A stretch of 64,000 nt of DNA from Anaerostipes sp. (GTDB taxonomy: Bacteria; Bacillota; Clostridia; Lachnospirales; Lachnospiraceae): contig NZ_JAGZSD010000004.1 in the NCBI RefSeq assembly GCF_018381315.1, positions 248,001 to 312,000 on the forward strand, in the 5' to 3' direction. The position numbers and the translations under genes are program-made. Of this stretch, positions 7,755 through 17,551 are shown one piece after another. The notes beneath the pieces are model-generated. The model saw nothing but the letters and a program-made list of their open reading frames with translations. It had not been told where the DNA came from and searched no databases. Each line of letters opens with the position of its first letter. Position 1 is the first letter of the stretch.

Positions 7755-9352
7755 CCTCTCCGGTATACCGTCCTGCCTTCCTTCACCGTCTCTTCTACCT
7801 TTATCTCACGGATTTTTTCAGGCAGGATTTTCATTGGATTCTGATCCAGAATCACCAAATCCGCAAGCTTCCCCTCTGCTATGCTGCCTTTTAGATCTTC
7901 CTCAAAATAGGCATAAGCACCGTTGATGGTTACAGCCTTTAATGCCTGGTAAACGCTGACTCTCTCCCTTTCTCCCAGAACAGTCCCTTCTCTGGTGGTA
8001 CGGTTCACTGCGCACCAGACCGTGTGCAGCATATCCGGGGGAATCACCGGTGAATCCTGATGAAAGTTCACGCAGAGTCCCTGCTCAAATGCAGATCTGG
8101 CTGGACTGATATTTTCTGCCCTTTCCTTTCCCAGATTCTTCAAATGGATATCTCCCCAGTAATAAACATGATCCACAAATATAGAAGGAATCATGCCAAT
8201 CTGTTTCATCCTAAACAGCTGGTCCTTTCTCACAGTCTGGCAGTGAATCATCACCGGCCTTAAATCTTTATCCTCTGCACCGGCCTCTTTCATAGCTTTT
8301 CTGAAGCATTCAATCCATTGTTCAGAGGCTGCATCACCGTTGCAGTGGGCCAGAATCTGTCTTCCGTTGCCAATGGCGTCTGCGGCATATTCTGTCACCC
8401 GTCTGTTTTTCATGGCCGGATATCCCCGGTAATCCTGCTCTCCCTCATACGGCTTTGACAGCCATGCTGTCTTTCCCTGAGGCGAACCGTCCAGGATCAC
8501 TTTCCGTCCTCCCAGCTTCATGCGGTGCCAATATTGTTCTTTCAGATCCGAATATTTTTCTTCCAGCTGTTTTGTCTGCTCTTCCACCAGGATATATGAC
8601 ACCACATCTACTTGGAGGCTGCCGTTTTGTGCTGCCTCGTATAAGGTTTCTACATCCCCGGCTGAAGCGGCGCCGTCCTGTACGGTTGTAATCCCATGGG
8701 ACAGATAGATCTCCTGTGCCCTCATGATCTGTTCCTTTCTATCTCCGGACAGTTTGCTGTACACCTGATCCAGAAGCCTTTTAAGCGCTCCGGTCTCTTC
8801 TGCATAACCGTCCGGCTCCATAGATCCCGGCACCCGGCCGAATCTGGAGCCCTCTATGTCTTTTGTTGAAGCATCAATGCCGGCGGCCCTCAAAAGAGCA
8901 GAATTTCCGACTCCCATATGTCCGGATGCGTGAAGAATAAAAACCGGCACTTGATCCGATATCTGGTCCAGCACTGTTTTATCCGGATGCTTCTTTTCTT
9001 CCAGAAAATTATGATCATATCCCACTCCCATGATCACTCCGCCGTCCCCGGACTTCTGTTCCTTTTTATATGCCATCAGGCGCTCTTTGATATCTTCAAA
9101 GCTTTCACTTCCCGACAGATCTGCAAACTGAGAAAACTGGGCCACAAGGGAAATATGGCTGTGGCTGTCTATGAATGCCGGCATCAGAGTCTTTCCTTTC
9201 AAATCGATCATATCTGCCTTTTCAGAAAGATTCTTTGCATCCTTAAGACGCCCTGCAAATTTTATCATCTGGCCTGATACCAGCACTGCTTCCGGCTCTT
9301 CCCTGCCTTCCTCCATGGTCAGAATGTCTCCGTTAAAATATATCTTCTCCAT
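7751..9352 (-). CDS. Amidohydrolase, YtcJ-like family
   Basis: A 533-residue metal-dependent hydrolase of the amidohydrolase-3 group. Motifs are the metal-binding FIDSHSHI near the N terminus, GVGYDHNF, ILHASGHMGVGNSALL, the later histidines in ILAHCNGDAA and VMIHCQTVR, and the aspartate in NFHQDSPV. The C-terminal composite domain ends GKLADLVILDQNP. Such enzymes hydrolyse amide or N-formyl bonds; the substrate here is unknown. The ATG at 9352 is chosen because AAGGAAG precedes it; a longer frame begins at 9409 with no such site. It stands alone and converges with the LacI-type gene. Confidence 0.85.
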   Translation of the reverse strand: MEKIYFNGDILTMEEGREEPEAVLVSGQMIKFAGRLKDAKNLSEKADMIDLKGKTLMPAFIDSHSHISLVAQFSQFADLSGSESFEDIKERLMAYKKEQKSGDGGVIMGVGYDHNFLEEKKHPDKTVLDQISDQVPVFILHASGHMGVGNSALLRAAGIDASTKDIEGSRFGRVPGSMEPDGYAEETGALKRLLDQVYSKLSGDRKEQIMRAQEIYLSHGITTVQDGAASAGDVETLYEAAQNGSLQVDVVSYILVEEQTKQLEEKYSDLKEQYWHRMKLGGRKVILDGSPQGKTAWLSKPYEGEQDYRGYPAMKNRRVTEYAADAIGNGRQILAHCNGDAASEQWIECFRKAMKEAGAEDKDLRPVMIHCQTVRKDQLFRMKQIGMIPSIFVDHVYYWGDIHLKNLGKERAENISPARSAFEQGLCVNFHQDSPVIPPDMLHTVWCAVNRTTREGTVLGERERVSVYQALKAVTINGAYAYFEEDLKGSIAEGKLADLVILDQNPMKILPEKIREIKVEETVKEGRTVYRRG

Positions 9353-9422
9353 CTGATCTCTTCCTTTCTGTAAACCATTCTCCCTGATAGGATTTACAGA
9401 CTGAGACAATTTTACTCCCCGG

Positions 9423-10340
9423 TCAGCCTAAAAGCTCTAATCCGTGAACAGTGACCGCTGCTGTCACATGACAGGACTGTCCCGGCACTTCCCCGTCCAT
9501 ATGATAATACTGGGGCTCTTCCATATAAAATTCCGCCCTGCGGCAGCGGAAGCTGTAAACGCCCGGGCAGCCTATATGTTTCCCTGCCGGCACTTTCGTA
9601 AGAAGGGACGGCATCTTTCTTTTTGGAATTCCTGCCACAATACACAAGTCCAGAAACCCATCGTCCGGGACTGCATCCGGAGAGAACTTCAGCCCTCCGC
9701 CCTCATAGGGCAGATTATGTATGGAGGCAAACAGAACATCATGAAATACCTCTTCCCTGGAGCCGTCCAACACCAAACGCATGGAAAACAGCTTTGCCGA
9801 AAGAAGGCCCCGCAGCCCGATTTCCAGATAAGTAAGTTTCCCAAGACGGATGCGGTTCAGAAATTTCTTACTTTTCGCATGATTCACCATGTGGCAGACC
9901 CGGGCATCATATCCGACACCGGAACTGACAAGAAAGCTGCCGGAAGAACCGTCTTTTGCACAGAGATTTCCCACATCAAGCGGTCTTGAACTTCTGCCTG
10001 AGACAATGGCTCTGACTCTTTCCATGGGATCTGATGAATATCCGATTCCCCTGGCAAAATCATTGCCCGAGCCTGCCGGAATAAAGGCCAGTTTGGCTTC
10101 TGTTCCTTTTTTCATCCCTGAAACAGTCTCATGCAGCGTTCCGTCACCTCCTACAACCACAATCACATCCGGACGGTGCCTGTTCGTTATCTGCACTGCA
10201 AACTTTTGGGCATCACCCTCTCCTCTGGTCAGCAGCTCACAAAAGTCAATGCTTTCTTTCAGAAGATACTCTTTCATTTCTCTCCAGAAGCGGATTCCCT
10301 TTCGGGAGCCTGCGTTGGGATTCACAATAAAATAATACAT
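9423..10340 (-). CDS. Diacylglycerol/lipid kinase family protein (YegS/BmrU type)
   Basis: A 305-residue kinase of the DAGK catalytic family. It starts MYYFIVNPNAGSRKG (the NPxxG motif) and contains the nucleotide loop VVVGGDGTLHETVSG, then PAGSGNDFARGIG. Later residues GVGYDARVCHMVN and PDDGFLDLCIV are typical. Members phosphorylate diacylglycerol or related lipids in membrane lipid turnover; the exact lipid cannot be read. The ATG at 10340 has GAGGAGG just upstream, while the ATG at 10352 has none. It lies downstream of purB but behind purB's terminator. Confidence 0.88.
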   Translation of the reverse strand: MYYFIVNPNAGSRKGIRFWREMKEYLLKESIDFCELLTRGEGDAQKFAVQITNRHRPDVIVVVGGDGTLHETVSGMKKGTEAKLAFIPAGSGNDFARGIGYSSDPMERVRAIVSGRSSRPLDVGNLCAKDGSSGSFLVSSGVGYDARVCHMVNHAKSKKFLNRIRLGKLTYLEIGLRGLLSAKLFSMRLVLDGSREEVFHDVLFASIHNLPYEGGGLKFSPDAVPDDGFLDLCIVAGIPKRKMPSLLTKVPAGKHIGCPGVYSFRCRRAEFYMEEPQYYHMDGEVPGQSCHVTAAVTVHGLELLG

Positions 10341-10360
10341 ACTCCTCCTCATATAAACAG

Positions 10361-10390
10361 AAAAGCCCCTTTTAAAAAGGAGCTTTTCAT
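10361..10390 (-). terminator. Terminator after purB
   Basis: On the minus strand AAAAGCTCCTTTT pairs with AAAAGGGGCTTTT around a short loop and ends in a T run. It lies 17 bases after the purB stop. Confidence 0.8.
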
Positions 10391-10406
10391 TATATAAATA
10401 TAAATA

Positions 10407-11837
10407 CTATACTGTGATCTCTGCTGTCATACCGAGCATGTCTTTGTTCTCATCCAGTATCGGCTGAATCACTTCTTTGACGAATTCTTCCGTCTGCTGC
10501 GGTGCACGGCCCACAAAATTCTTTGGTTCCATGATCGCTTCCAACTGTTCCATCGTCATTCCGAAAGACGGATCAGCAGCGATCCTCTCCAACAGATCGT
10601 TTTCTTTTCCCTCTTCTTTGACTACCTTTCCTGCAGCCATGGAATGCACACGGATCTTCTCGTGGAGTTCCTGACGGTCTCCGCCTGCTTTCACCGCATC
10701 CATCATAATATTCTCTGTTGCCATAAACGGAAGCTCTTTCATGAGACGGCTTTCAATAACCTTAGGATATACCACAAGGCCGTCCACTACGTTCAGGTAA
10801 AGATCCAGGATGCCGTCAACGGCAAGGAATCCTTCCGGTACGGAAAGACGTTTATTGGCAGAATCATCCAGAGTTCTCTCAAACCACTGGGTAGACGCAA
10901 CCAAAGCCGGGTTCATAGCGTCAGAAATCACGTAATCAGCCAGAGAGGCCATACGTTCACTTCTCATAGGATTTCTCTTATATGCCATAGCAGAGGAACC
11001 GATCTGGTTCTTCTCAAACGGCTCTTCCACTTCTTTTAAATGCTGAAGAAGGCGGATATCATTGGAAAACTTATGGGCAGACTGTGCAATACCGCTTAAG
11101 ACATTCAGCACTCTGGAATCGATCTTCCTTGAATATGTCTGTCCGGATACCGGCTGGCACTTCTCATATCCCATTTTTTCAGCAATCATGCCGTCGATCT
11201 TTTTGATCGTCTCATGATCTCCTTCAAAGAGTTCTAAAAAGCTTGCCTGGGTCCCTGTAGTACCCTTAGAGCCAAGAAGCCGCATATTCTCAATAACATG
11301 ATTCAGGTCTTCCAGATCATACACCAGATCCATCAGCCAAAGGCTTGCACGTTTTCCCACAGTTGTCGGCTGTGCCGGCTGGAAATGGGTAAAGCCAAGC
11401 GTCGGCAGATCCTTATATTCCATGGCGAATTTAGACAGCTCAGCGATTACATTTACAAGCTTTTTCTTCACAAGCTTCAGCGCCTCTGTCATGATGATAA
11501 TGTCTGTATTATCTCCTACATAACAGGAAGTTGCCCCCAGGTGAATGATTCCCTTTGCGCCGGGGCACTGCTGACCGTAGGCATAGACATGAGACATAAC
11601 ATCATGGCGTACCAGCTTCTCACGCTCTTTAGCAACGTCATAGTTGATGTCATCGGCATGTTCTTTGAGCTCGTTAATCTGCTCATCTGTAATAGAAAGT
11701 CCCAGCTCTTTTTCCACTTCTGCCAGGGCAATCCAAAGCTTCCTCCATGTTTTGAACTTCATATCCGGTGAAAAAACATACTGCATCTCTTTGCTGGCAT
11801 ATCGTTCAGACAATGGGCTCTGATATTTATCGTTCAT
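10407..11837 (-). CDS. purB: Adenylosuccinate lyase
   Basis: A 476-residue fumarase/aspartase-superfamily enzyme that cleaves SAICAR to AICAR and adenylosuccinate to AMP. The superfamily signature GSSAMAYKRNPMRSER contains the flexible catalytic loop; LGFTHFQPAQPTTVGKR and the histidine in IIHLGATS are further active-site segments. The length fits the longer PurB type common in Clostridia and similar to the animal enzyme. It is last in the operon purC-purF-purB, 12 bases after purF. Confidence 0.97.
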   Translation of the reverse strand: MNDKYQSPLSERYASKEMQYVFSPDMKFKTWRKLWIALAEVEKELGLSITDEQINELKEHADDINYDVAKEREKLVRHDVMSHVYAYGQQCPGAKGIIHLGATSCYVGDNTDIIIMTEALKLVKKKLVNVIAELSKFAMEYKDLPTLGFTHFQPAQPTTVGKRASLWLMDLVYDLEDLNHVIENMRLLGSKGTTGTQASFLELFEGDHETIKKIDGMIAEKMGYEKCQPVSGQTYSRKIDSRVLNVLSGIAQSAHKFSNDIRLLQHLKEVEEPFEKNQIGSSAMAYKRNPMRSERMASLADYVISDAMNPALVASTQWFERTLDDSANKRLSVPEGFLAVDGILDLYLNVVDGLVVYPKVIESRLMKELPFMATENIMMDAVKAGGDRQELHEKIRVHSMAAGKVVKEEGKENDLLERIAADPSFGMTMEQLEAIMEPKNFVGRAPQQTEEFVKEVIQPILDENKDMLGMTAEITV

Positions 11838-11849
11838 GAATTCATCTCC

Positions 11850-13280
11850 TTATTCGTCATATTCTCCGCGGATATCTTCCTTCGGCGGCTCCATCGGATA
11901 CTTTCCTGTAAAACATCCTTTGCAGATCGGCAGTCCCTCTGAGAGCTGCTCTAACCGCTCAGTCTTAAGATACCCCAGACTGTCCGCACCGATCACCTTA
12001 CAGATCTCGTCAATGCTGCGGTTATAGGCTATCAGCTGTTCTCTGGCCGGAACATCTGTCCCAAAATAGCAAGGCCATAAAAACGGAGGCGAACTGATCC
12101 TTACATGGACCTCTTTCGCACCTGCATCCCTGAGCATTGATATGATCCGGTCACTGGTCGTTCCCCGGACGATCGAATCATCGATCATGATAACTCTCTT
12201 TCCTTTTACGGATTCTTTCAGTACGTTCAGTTTTACCTGAACACTGGATTCTCTGCTGCTCTGCTTCGGTTTGATGAAAGTACGTCCCACGTAGGTATTC
12301 TTTACAAAAGCTGTCCCGTACGGAATTCCGGATTCCAGTGAATACCCAAGTGCTGCCGCATTTCCGGATTCGGGCACTCCCACTACTACATCGGCCTCCA
12401 CCGGCGAATCCACTGCCAGATACTTGCCGGCCTTAAGCCTGGATTCATAGACACTGACTCCGTCGATGCAGCTGTCCGGCCGTGCAAAATAAATATACTC
12501 AAATATACATCTTGCCGCTTCTCCCTTCGGCAGACACATGCTGCAGTCGGACTGAATGCCGTCCTTGGTGATCGTCACAATCTCTCCCGGCTCCACATCA
12601 CGGACAAACTCTGCGCCCACGGTATCCAGTGCACAGGTCTCGGATGCCAGAATATAGGCATTGTCTCTTTTTCCAATACAGAGCGGCTTAAAACCATAAG
12701 GATCCCTTGCCCCGATCAGCTTTCTCGGAGACATGACAACCAGGGAATAGGCCCCTTTTATCTTCCGTATTGCTTTTGCCACTGCATCCTCCACACTGTG
12801 AGTATTCACTCTCTCCCGTGCGATATGATAAGCGATCACTTCTGAATCAATCGTAGTCTGAAAGATCGCCCCGGAATATTCAAGCTCATGTCTTAATTCC
12901 AGAGCATTGATCAAGTTGCCGTTGTGGGCCAGACCCAAAGTTCCTTTGACATAATTTAATACCAGGGGCTGCGCATTCTCAGGGCAGCTTTGTCCCGCGG
13001 TGGAATATCTTACATGACCGACTCCAATGTCTCCCTTCAGTTCTCCTAAAGAATCCTGGGTAAAGACTTCGTTGCAAAGCCCCATCCCTTTCTTAGAAGA
13101 AACCTTTCCTTTCGGACCGTTGGTATCGGAAACTGCAATCCCGCAGCTTTCCTGTCCCCGGTGCTGCAGTGCAAATAAACCATAATAAATTGTAGAAGCT
13201 ACGTCGTTGCCGTCGAAATCATAGACCCCGAAGACCCCGCACTCCTCTCCTAACTTGTCAAACCGTTCTCTGTCCATCAT
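11850..13280 (-). CDS. purF: Amidophosphoribosyltransferase
   Basis: The first committed enzyme of purine synthesis: it converts PRPP and glutamine to phosphoribosylamine. The N-terminal glutaminase nucleophile is the cysteine in GEECGVFGVYDFDG (residue 14 from the chosen start), so a short propeptide must be removed. The PRPP-binding loop is VIMIDDSIVRGTTS. Four cysteines that could bind a 4Fe-4S cluster are present, including CSMC, CIFEY and the C-terminal CKGC, as in Bacillus-type PurF. It is 476 residues from the ATG at 13280; an ATG 3 bases later is also possible. It lies between purC and purB. Confidence 0.97.
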   Translation of the reverse strand: MMDRERFDKLGEECGVFGVYDFDGNDVASTIYYGLFALQHRGQESCGIAVSDTNGPKGKVSSKKGMGLCNEVFTQDSLGELKGDIGVGHVRYSTAGQSCPENAQPLVLNYVKGTLGLAHNGNLINALELRHELEYSGAIFQTTIDSEVIAYHIARERVNTHSVEDAVAKAIRKIKGAYSLVVMSPRKLIGARDPYGFKPLCIGKRDNAYILASETCALDTVGAEFVRDVEPGEIVTITKDGIQSDCSMCLPKGEAARCIFEYIYFARPDSCIDGVSVYESRLKAGKYLAVDSPVEADVVVGVPESGNAAALGYSLESGIPYGTAFVKNTYVGRTFIKPKQSSRESSVQVKLNVLKESVKGKRVIMIDDSIVRGTTSDRIISMLRDAGAKEVHVRISSPPFLWPCYFGTDVPAREQLIAYNRSIDEICKVIGADSLGYLKTERLEQLSEGLPICKGCFTGKYPMEPPKEDIRGEYDE

Positions 13281-13295
13281 CAAGCCTCTCTATAA

Positions 13296-14000
13296 TTATA
13301 AACCAAGTCTTCTGTATACTTCCTCGTATGCTTCTTCTACGTCACCTAAATCTCTGCGGAAGCGGTCCTTGTCTAACTTCTGGTTTGTCTCTAAATCCCA
13401 TAAACGGCATGTATCCGGAGAAATCTCATCAGCTAAAATCACTTCATCCTTATACCGTCCGAATTCGATCTTAAAGTCAACCAGCTTGATGCCGATCTTC
13501 TTGAATTCTTCGATCAGTGCCTCATTTACTTTAAATGCATATTCTGTAATGCGTTCCACTTCTTTGCGGTTAGAAATGCCGATTGCATAAGCAAAATACT
13601 CATTGATCAATGGATCGCCAAGATCATCATCTTTATAACTGAATTCAAGAGTAGGCTCCAGTAATTCAAACCCTTCTTCAATTCCAAGTCTTTTGGAAAA
13701 GCTTCCCGCTGCTACATTCCGGATAATAACTTCCAGCGGCACAATCTCAACCTTTTTTACAACAGTCTCACGGTCACTCAGTTCCTGAACATAATGAGTC
13801 GGCACACCTTTTTCTTCCAGCATTTTGAACATGTAGTTGGACATGCGGTTATTTACAACACCTTTTCCGAGAATGGTTCCTTTTTTCTCACCGTTAAATG
13901 CTGTGGCATCATCTTTATAGTCGACAATTAATAAGTCCGGATCTTCCGTTGTGAATACTTTTTTGGCTTTTCCTTCATATAATAATTCTTGTTTCTCCAT
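13296..14000 (-). CDS. purC: Phosphoribosylaminoimidazole-succinocarboxamide synthase
   Basis: A 234-residue SAICAR synthetase that joins CAIR and aspartate using ATP. It begins MEKQELLYEGKAKKVF. Other family blocks are YKDDATAFNG, the signature VPLEVIIRNVAAGSFSKRLG, and LADEISPDTCRLWD. The ATG at 14000 follows AAAGGAG at a good distance; an in-frame ATG 90 bases earlier would add an unlikely Cys/Arg-rich leader. It is the first gene of the purC-purF-purB operon. No purine riboswitch was seen in its short leader. Confidence 0.97.
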   Translation of the reverse strand: MEKQELLYEGKAKKVFTTEDPDLLIVDYKDDATAFNGEKKGTILGKGVVNNRMSNYMFKMLEEKGVPTHYVQELSDRETVVKKVEIVPLEVIIRNVAAGSFSKRLGIEEGFELLEPTLEFSYKDDDLGDPLINEYFAYAIGISNRKEVERITEYAFKVNEALIEEFKKIGIKLVDFKIEFGRYKDEVILADEISPDTCRLWDLETNQKLDKDRFRRDLGDVEEAYEEVYRRLGL

Positions 14001-14055
14001 GTCAATCTCCTTTATTCTTCTGCTTTTACTGCACTTCCTCCATGCCGGAGGTTCC

Positions 14056-14088
14056 TCACAAATAGTATCACATATAAAAAACCAGTGC
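14056..14088 (-). promoter_or_regulatory. Predicted purC promoter
   Basis: On the minus strand TTGCAC is followed by 17 bases and TACTAT. The -35 overlaps the terminator hairpin of the upstream gene. The short leader contains a small ACCTCC/GGAGG hairpin. Confidence 0.45.
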
Positions 14089-14107
14089 AATATCTTCTAT
14101 TACACTG
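14075..14107 (-). terminator. Terminator after the NagZ-like gene
   Basis: CAGTGTAATA and TATTGCACTG form a 10-bp stem with a 5-base loop, followed on the minus strand by a T6 run. Confidence 0.85.
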
Positions 14108-14133
14108 ATTTTTATTTTTCGACATACAAAAAA

Positions 14134-15333
14134 TTATTGGTTATCCTCAAGAAGCTTTGTATCCGGAGGGATCACACCTCTCTTGAGCTTGGTATAGATG
14201 ATCCGCCTTACAGCCTTGTCAACTGCAGATTCCTTAATCCTGCCGCTCTTTACCGCACTTTTTACTGCTTTCACTGCCGCACCCAGATCCTCCGGCATGA
14301 CTACCATGTTTACACCTGCCTGCACTGCTTTCACGGCGGCTTCCCCGGAAGTATAGTTCTCAGTGATGGAATTCATGTTCATGGCATCGGTGAGGATCAA
14401 TCCGTCATACTCCAGCTCATCCCTTAAAATATCAGATATGACCCGTTTGCTTAAACTGCACGGCTCCTTCTCGTCAGTCACATTGGTAAGGATCAGATGA
14501 GAAACCATCACTGCATCTGCGTCTGCATCCATACCGCTTTCAAATGGAAGAAACTCTTTCTTCCGCAGTTCCTGAATCGTCTGTTTTGTATCCACCGGTC
14601 CCCTGTGCGTATCCCCCAGAGCATCGCCGCTTCCCGGAAAATGCTTGAGTGTGGCTGAGATCTGCTGCTTCTGCATACTTTTTACAAGCGTCTTTACAAT
14701 AGAAGCAACCTCTTTGGCATCGGAACCGAAGGCCCGGTTTCCAACTTCTGTGTTGTTCTTATTGGAGAGTACATCTGCCACCGGCGCCAGATTCATATTA
14801 ACTCCGAGGGCCTTGAGCTGCCGGCTCTGTTCCTTCCCCATCTTGGCGATCTGCTGGTCCGTATAAGTCTCTCCGATCTCTTTGGCGTCAGGGTATTGGG
14901 TGACTGCATCCGGAAGCTTGGACGCAATTCTGGATACCGTCCCTCCCTCTTCATCTGCAGCTATAAACAGCGGCACATGAGATGCATTCTGAAGATCCTG
15001 TGTCAGCTTAGTGAGCTGCTTTTTGGAGACAACATTCTTGGAAAAAAGAAGGATGCCCCCTACAGGATACTTCTTCATAGTTTTTTTCATCGCACTTGTG
15101 ACTTTCGTCTGTTTTTTGCTCCCTGAACTTTCCAGTGAATACACAGACACCATAAAAAGCTGTCCGATCTTTTGGTTCAGAGACAGATCCTTTGTGATAT
15201 CCTTTGCCATTCCCTGCAGAGTGGCCTCGTCCAGGTCTTCTGTTTTCGTATAATCCTTTTTACCGTCAATGTTGCAGCCGCATAACAAAAGACAGAGTGC
15301 CAGCAGCATGCATATAATACGTCTTCTCATCAT
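14134..15333 (-). CDS. Glycoside hydrolase family 3 lipoprotein (NagZ-like beta-N-acetylhexosaminidase)
   Basis: A 399-residue secreted lipoprotein. The signal peptide ends in the lipobox LLCGC, so the mature N-terminal cysteine would be lipidated on the outer face of the membrane. The family-3 catalytic domain follows: FIAADEEGGTVSR, NMNLAPVADV, the NagZ loop KHFPGSGDALGDTHRGP carrying the Asp/His pair used as general acid-base, and the nucleophile Asp in LILTDAMNM. NagZ enzymes remove N-acetylglucosamine from cell-wall fragments. The ATG at 15333 follows AAAGGAATTTCT. The protein has the short one-domain form and lies alone behind its own terminator. Confidence 0.88.
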   Translation of the reverse strand: MMRRRIICMLLALCLLLCGCNIDGKKDYTKTEDLDEATLQGMAKDITKDLSLNQKIGQLFMVSVYSLESSGSKKQTKVTSAMKKTMKKYPVGGILLFSKNVVSKKQLTKLTQDLQNASHVPLFIAADEEGGTVSRIASKLPDAVTQYPDAKEIGETYTDQQIAKMGKEQSRQLKALGVNMNLAPVADVLSNKNNTEVGNRAFGSDAKEVASIVKTLVKSMQKQQISATLKHFPGSGDALGDTHRGPVDTKQTIQELRKKEFLPFESGMDADADAVMVSHLILTNVTDEKEPCSLSKRVISDILRDELEYDGLILTDAMNMNSITENYTSGEAAVKAVQAGVNMVVMPEDLGAAVKAVKSAVKSGRIKESAVDKAVRRIIYTKLKRGVIPPDTKLLEDNQ

Positions 15334-15412
15334 AGAAATTCCTTTCATCGTGAGATTATTATAGCATGAATCGGCATCTCTGTCATTGTCCGTAATTTTA
15401 AAACTTTGTGTC

Positions 15413-17551
15413 CTACGGAAGGGTCGGGAACAGGATCATAGCTTTGAACTGGTCACCGTCAATCTCGATCTTAAATTCTCCCCCGCAGTTTGCAGTAAAA
15501 CTGTCTGCAATGGAGAGTCCCAGTCCGTTTCCTTCACTGGTTCTGGATTTTTCACCTCTGTAGAACCGCTCCATGATCTCTTCCTCAGTAAAATCCATTT
15601 CATAAGCGGAAGTATTCTGAACCGTCAGACAAACTTTGTTTCCCATATTGGAGATGGTAACAAAAATCCTTGTTCCTTTCAGAGAATACTTCAGCGCATT
15701 TTCAAGTACATTCTGCACCACACGGTACATGCGGTTTACATCGCCCTTAAATTTTGTGTGATCTGCCTCGCACTGGAACCGCACCTTAAATCCTGCCTCT
15801 TCAATCTGACCGCTCATATCCTCCAGCGTCTGTTCCATCAATTTCTTAAGGTCCATAGGCTCCAATGTGACCTTAGCTTCTCCGCTGGTAGATTTTGCAA
15901 GCTCAAACAGATCAGCTATGGTATTTTTCAGCCTCTCCGTTTTCTGGTTCAGGATCTTCACATAATCTCTGGCTTCCTGAGACAGTGTTTCGTCTCTGTT
16001 CAGCAGGTCCACATAACTTATGATTGATGTCAGCGGCGTTTTCAGGTCATGGGATACATTTGTAATCAAATCGATCTTCATGCGTTCCCCTTTCATCTGA
16101 TCCTGAAGAGATTTATCCAGGCCGCTTCCGATATTGCTCAGCTGTTTTGACGCATTATAGTAAAGTGATTCTCTTGGGATATCCGCATCGGCTTTCAGAT
16201 CTCCCTCAGAGATCCGTTCAATCTGACGGATCAGTCTGCCCAGATCCTTCTGCTGCTTCGCCAGTTCATCAAAGTGTTCCCCCAGATATTTCATTCCCAG
16301 AACGCTGATGCAGATGGCGATCACTGCCAGCAGCGGCGACCACCCGATCATAAACAGTCCCGCAAAGAAAATGGCAAGCATCAGATATTTACCCCTGCGA
16401 TAGATGGAAAGCCGTTCCACCGCCAGACGGTCTGCAAACTCCAGCGCCTGTTTTTCTGCCTCTCTTCTCTGCCTGTTTCTCTGATACCATCTCCGTATCG
16501 TACCCACGCAGAAGGTATGCTCTAAAAACGTTCCGTCTTTTAAACGCCACACGGTTGTCTGCAGACAGATCGAAAGTATGATTCCGATTACCAGCAGCAC
16601 GATCCCCGCAAATGTCATAATCGGGATCAGTTCTTCCTGCTGCAGGGCTCCGATTGATGCCGCTGCCACCGTTCCGGTGGCCAGAAAGATTCCAAACCCT
16701 ATGACACAGAGAATCACCTCATACCAGATATGATCCAAGTTTTTAAAGAACCGGGCACGGCTCTTCTGAAGTGCAAACAGCACTGACAGAGCAAGTATAC
16801 CCAAAACCTCTGCTCCCAGCAAAATGGACATTCTGACCATCAGAGCCTTCCTCATATCAGGAAATGTTTTATAATGCTGTTCCAGAGCATTATAGTATCC
16901 GTCGTAGAAGCCAACCTCAATCACTGCGGATTCCAGCCTCTGCTGCTTGGCATCATCGATATAAAATGTCTGCGGAAGAGACAGGCTCCCCCCGTTCATG
17001 CTGCTTCCGCTGATATTATAAAAATCAGACGGAGACATAATATTTTCTTCATAATCATCGTAGCTGTCATCCGTACTTGCATTGCTGGAATATTTGGCCT
17101 TAATGCTTTGGTTCGGATTCAGTCCATATCCAAGGGTATCATTCCTGTTGATCACGATCTTTTTTATGAACTTTGGTTTCCGCTTTTCAGTTTCTCCGGT
17201 ACCGTAAGATTTCGTTTTGGCTTTTTTGCCATAGGGCTGGACCGTAAGTTTAGCCTTGACAAAAATCTCTTTTTCAAGATTGGACGGCAGCTCTGATTCA
17301 ACTCCGTCATAGTTGCTGTCTGAAAGATTGTTTTCTGTCACCCATTTGTTTAAAATCCGCTGGACTGCCTGCATATAGTATTCGGAATCTTCCATCCGCT
17401 CACCTTTTTTGATCGTTGTAAAATCCAGCCCGTCATTATAATTATCCATGGAATGCATCTGATAAATACCAAACAGCACTCCTCCTACCATGGCTATGAT
17501 CACCGCAGCGATCAGCCCGCTGTTAATCCATCTTTTCCATCTTGTATCCAA
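15413..17551 (-). CDS. Membrane sensor histidine kinase with large extracytoplasmic domain
   Basis: A 712-residue kinase. One N-terminal membrane helix (about 11-30) precedes about 200 external residues rich in Ser, Asn, Lys and Tyr with no recognised fold. Several helices follow (about 240-262, 276-300, 308-330, 388-420). The cytoplasmic part has a linker, a HisKA domain with His501 in TNVSHDLKTPLTS, and an ATPase domain with NVLENALKYS and GNGLGLSIADSF. It phosphorylates the response regulator whose gene overlaps its start by 29 bases. The signal is unknown; wall or envelope stress would fit the architecture but is only a guess. Confidence 0.9.
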   Translation of the reverse strand: MDTRWKRWINSGLIAAVIIAMVGGVLFGIYQMHSMDNYNDGLDFTTIKKGERMEDSEYYMQAVQRILNKWVTENNLSDSNYDGVESELPSNLEKEIFVKAKLTVQPYGKKAKTKSYGTGETEKRKPKFIKKIVINRNDTLGYGLNPNQSIKAKYSSNASTDDSYDDYEENIMSPSDFYNISGSSMNGGSLSLPQTFYIDDAKQQRLESAVIEVGFYDGYYNALEQHYKTFPDMRKALMVRMSILLGAEVLGILALSVLFALQKSRARFFKNLDHIWYEVILCVIGFGIFLATGTVAAASIGALQQEELIPIMTFAGIVLLVIGIILSICLQTTVWRLKDGTFLEHTFCVGTIRRWYQRNRQRREAEKQALEFADRLAVERLSIYRRGKYLMLAIFFAGLFMIGWSPLLAVIAICISVLGMKYLGEHFDELAKQQKDLGRLIRQIERISEGDLKADADIPRESLYYNASKQLSNIGSGLDKSLQDQMKGERMKIDLITNVSHDLKTPLTSIISYVDLLNRDETLSQEARDYVKILNQKTERLKNTIADLFELAKSTSGEAKVTLEPMDLKKLMEQTLEDMSGQIEEAGFKVRFQCEADHTKFKGDVNRMYRVVQNVLENALKYSLKGTRIFVTISNMGNKVCLTVQNTSAYEMDFTEEEIMERFYRGEKSRTSEGNGLGLSIADSFTANCGGEFKIEIDGDQFKAMILFPTLP

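Noticed and set aside
14001..14133. Purine riboswitch upstream of purC
   Set aside because: The leader is short and shows only a small hairpin; the three-way junction and conserved core of purine riboswitches are not seen.
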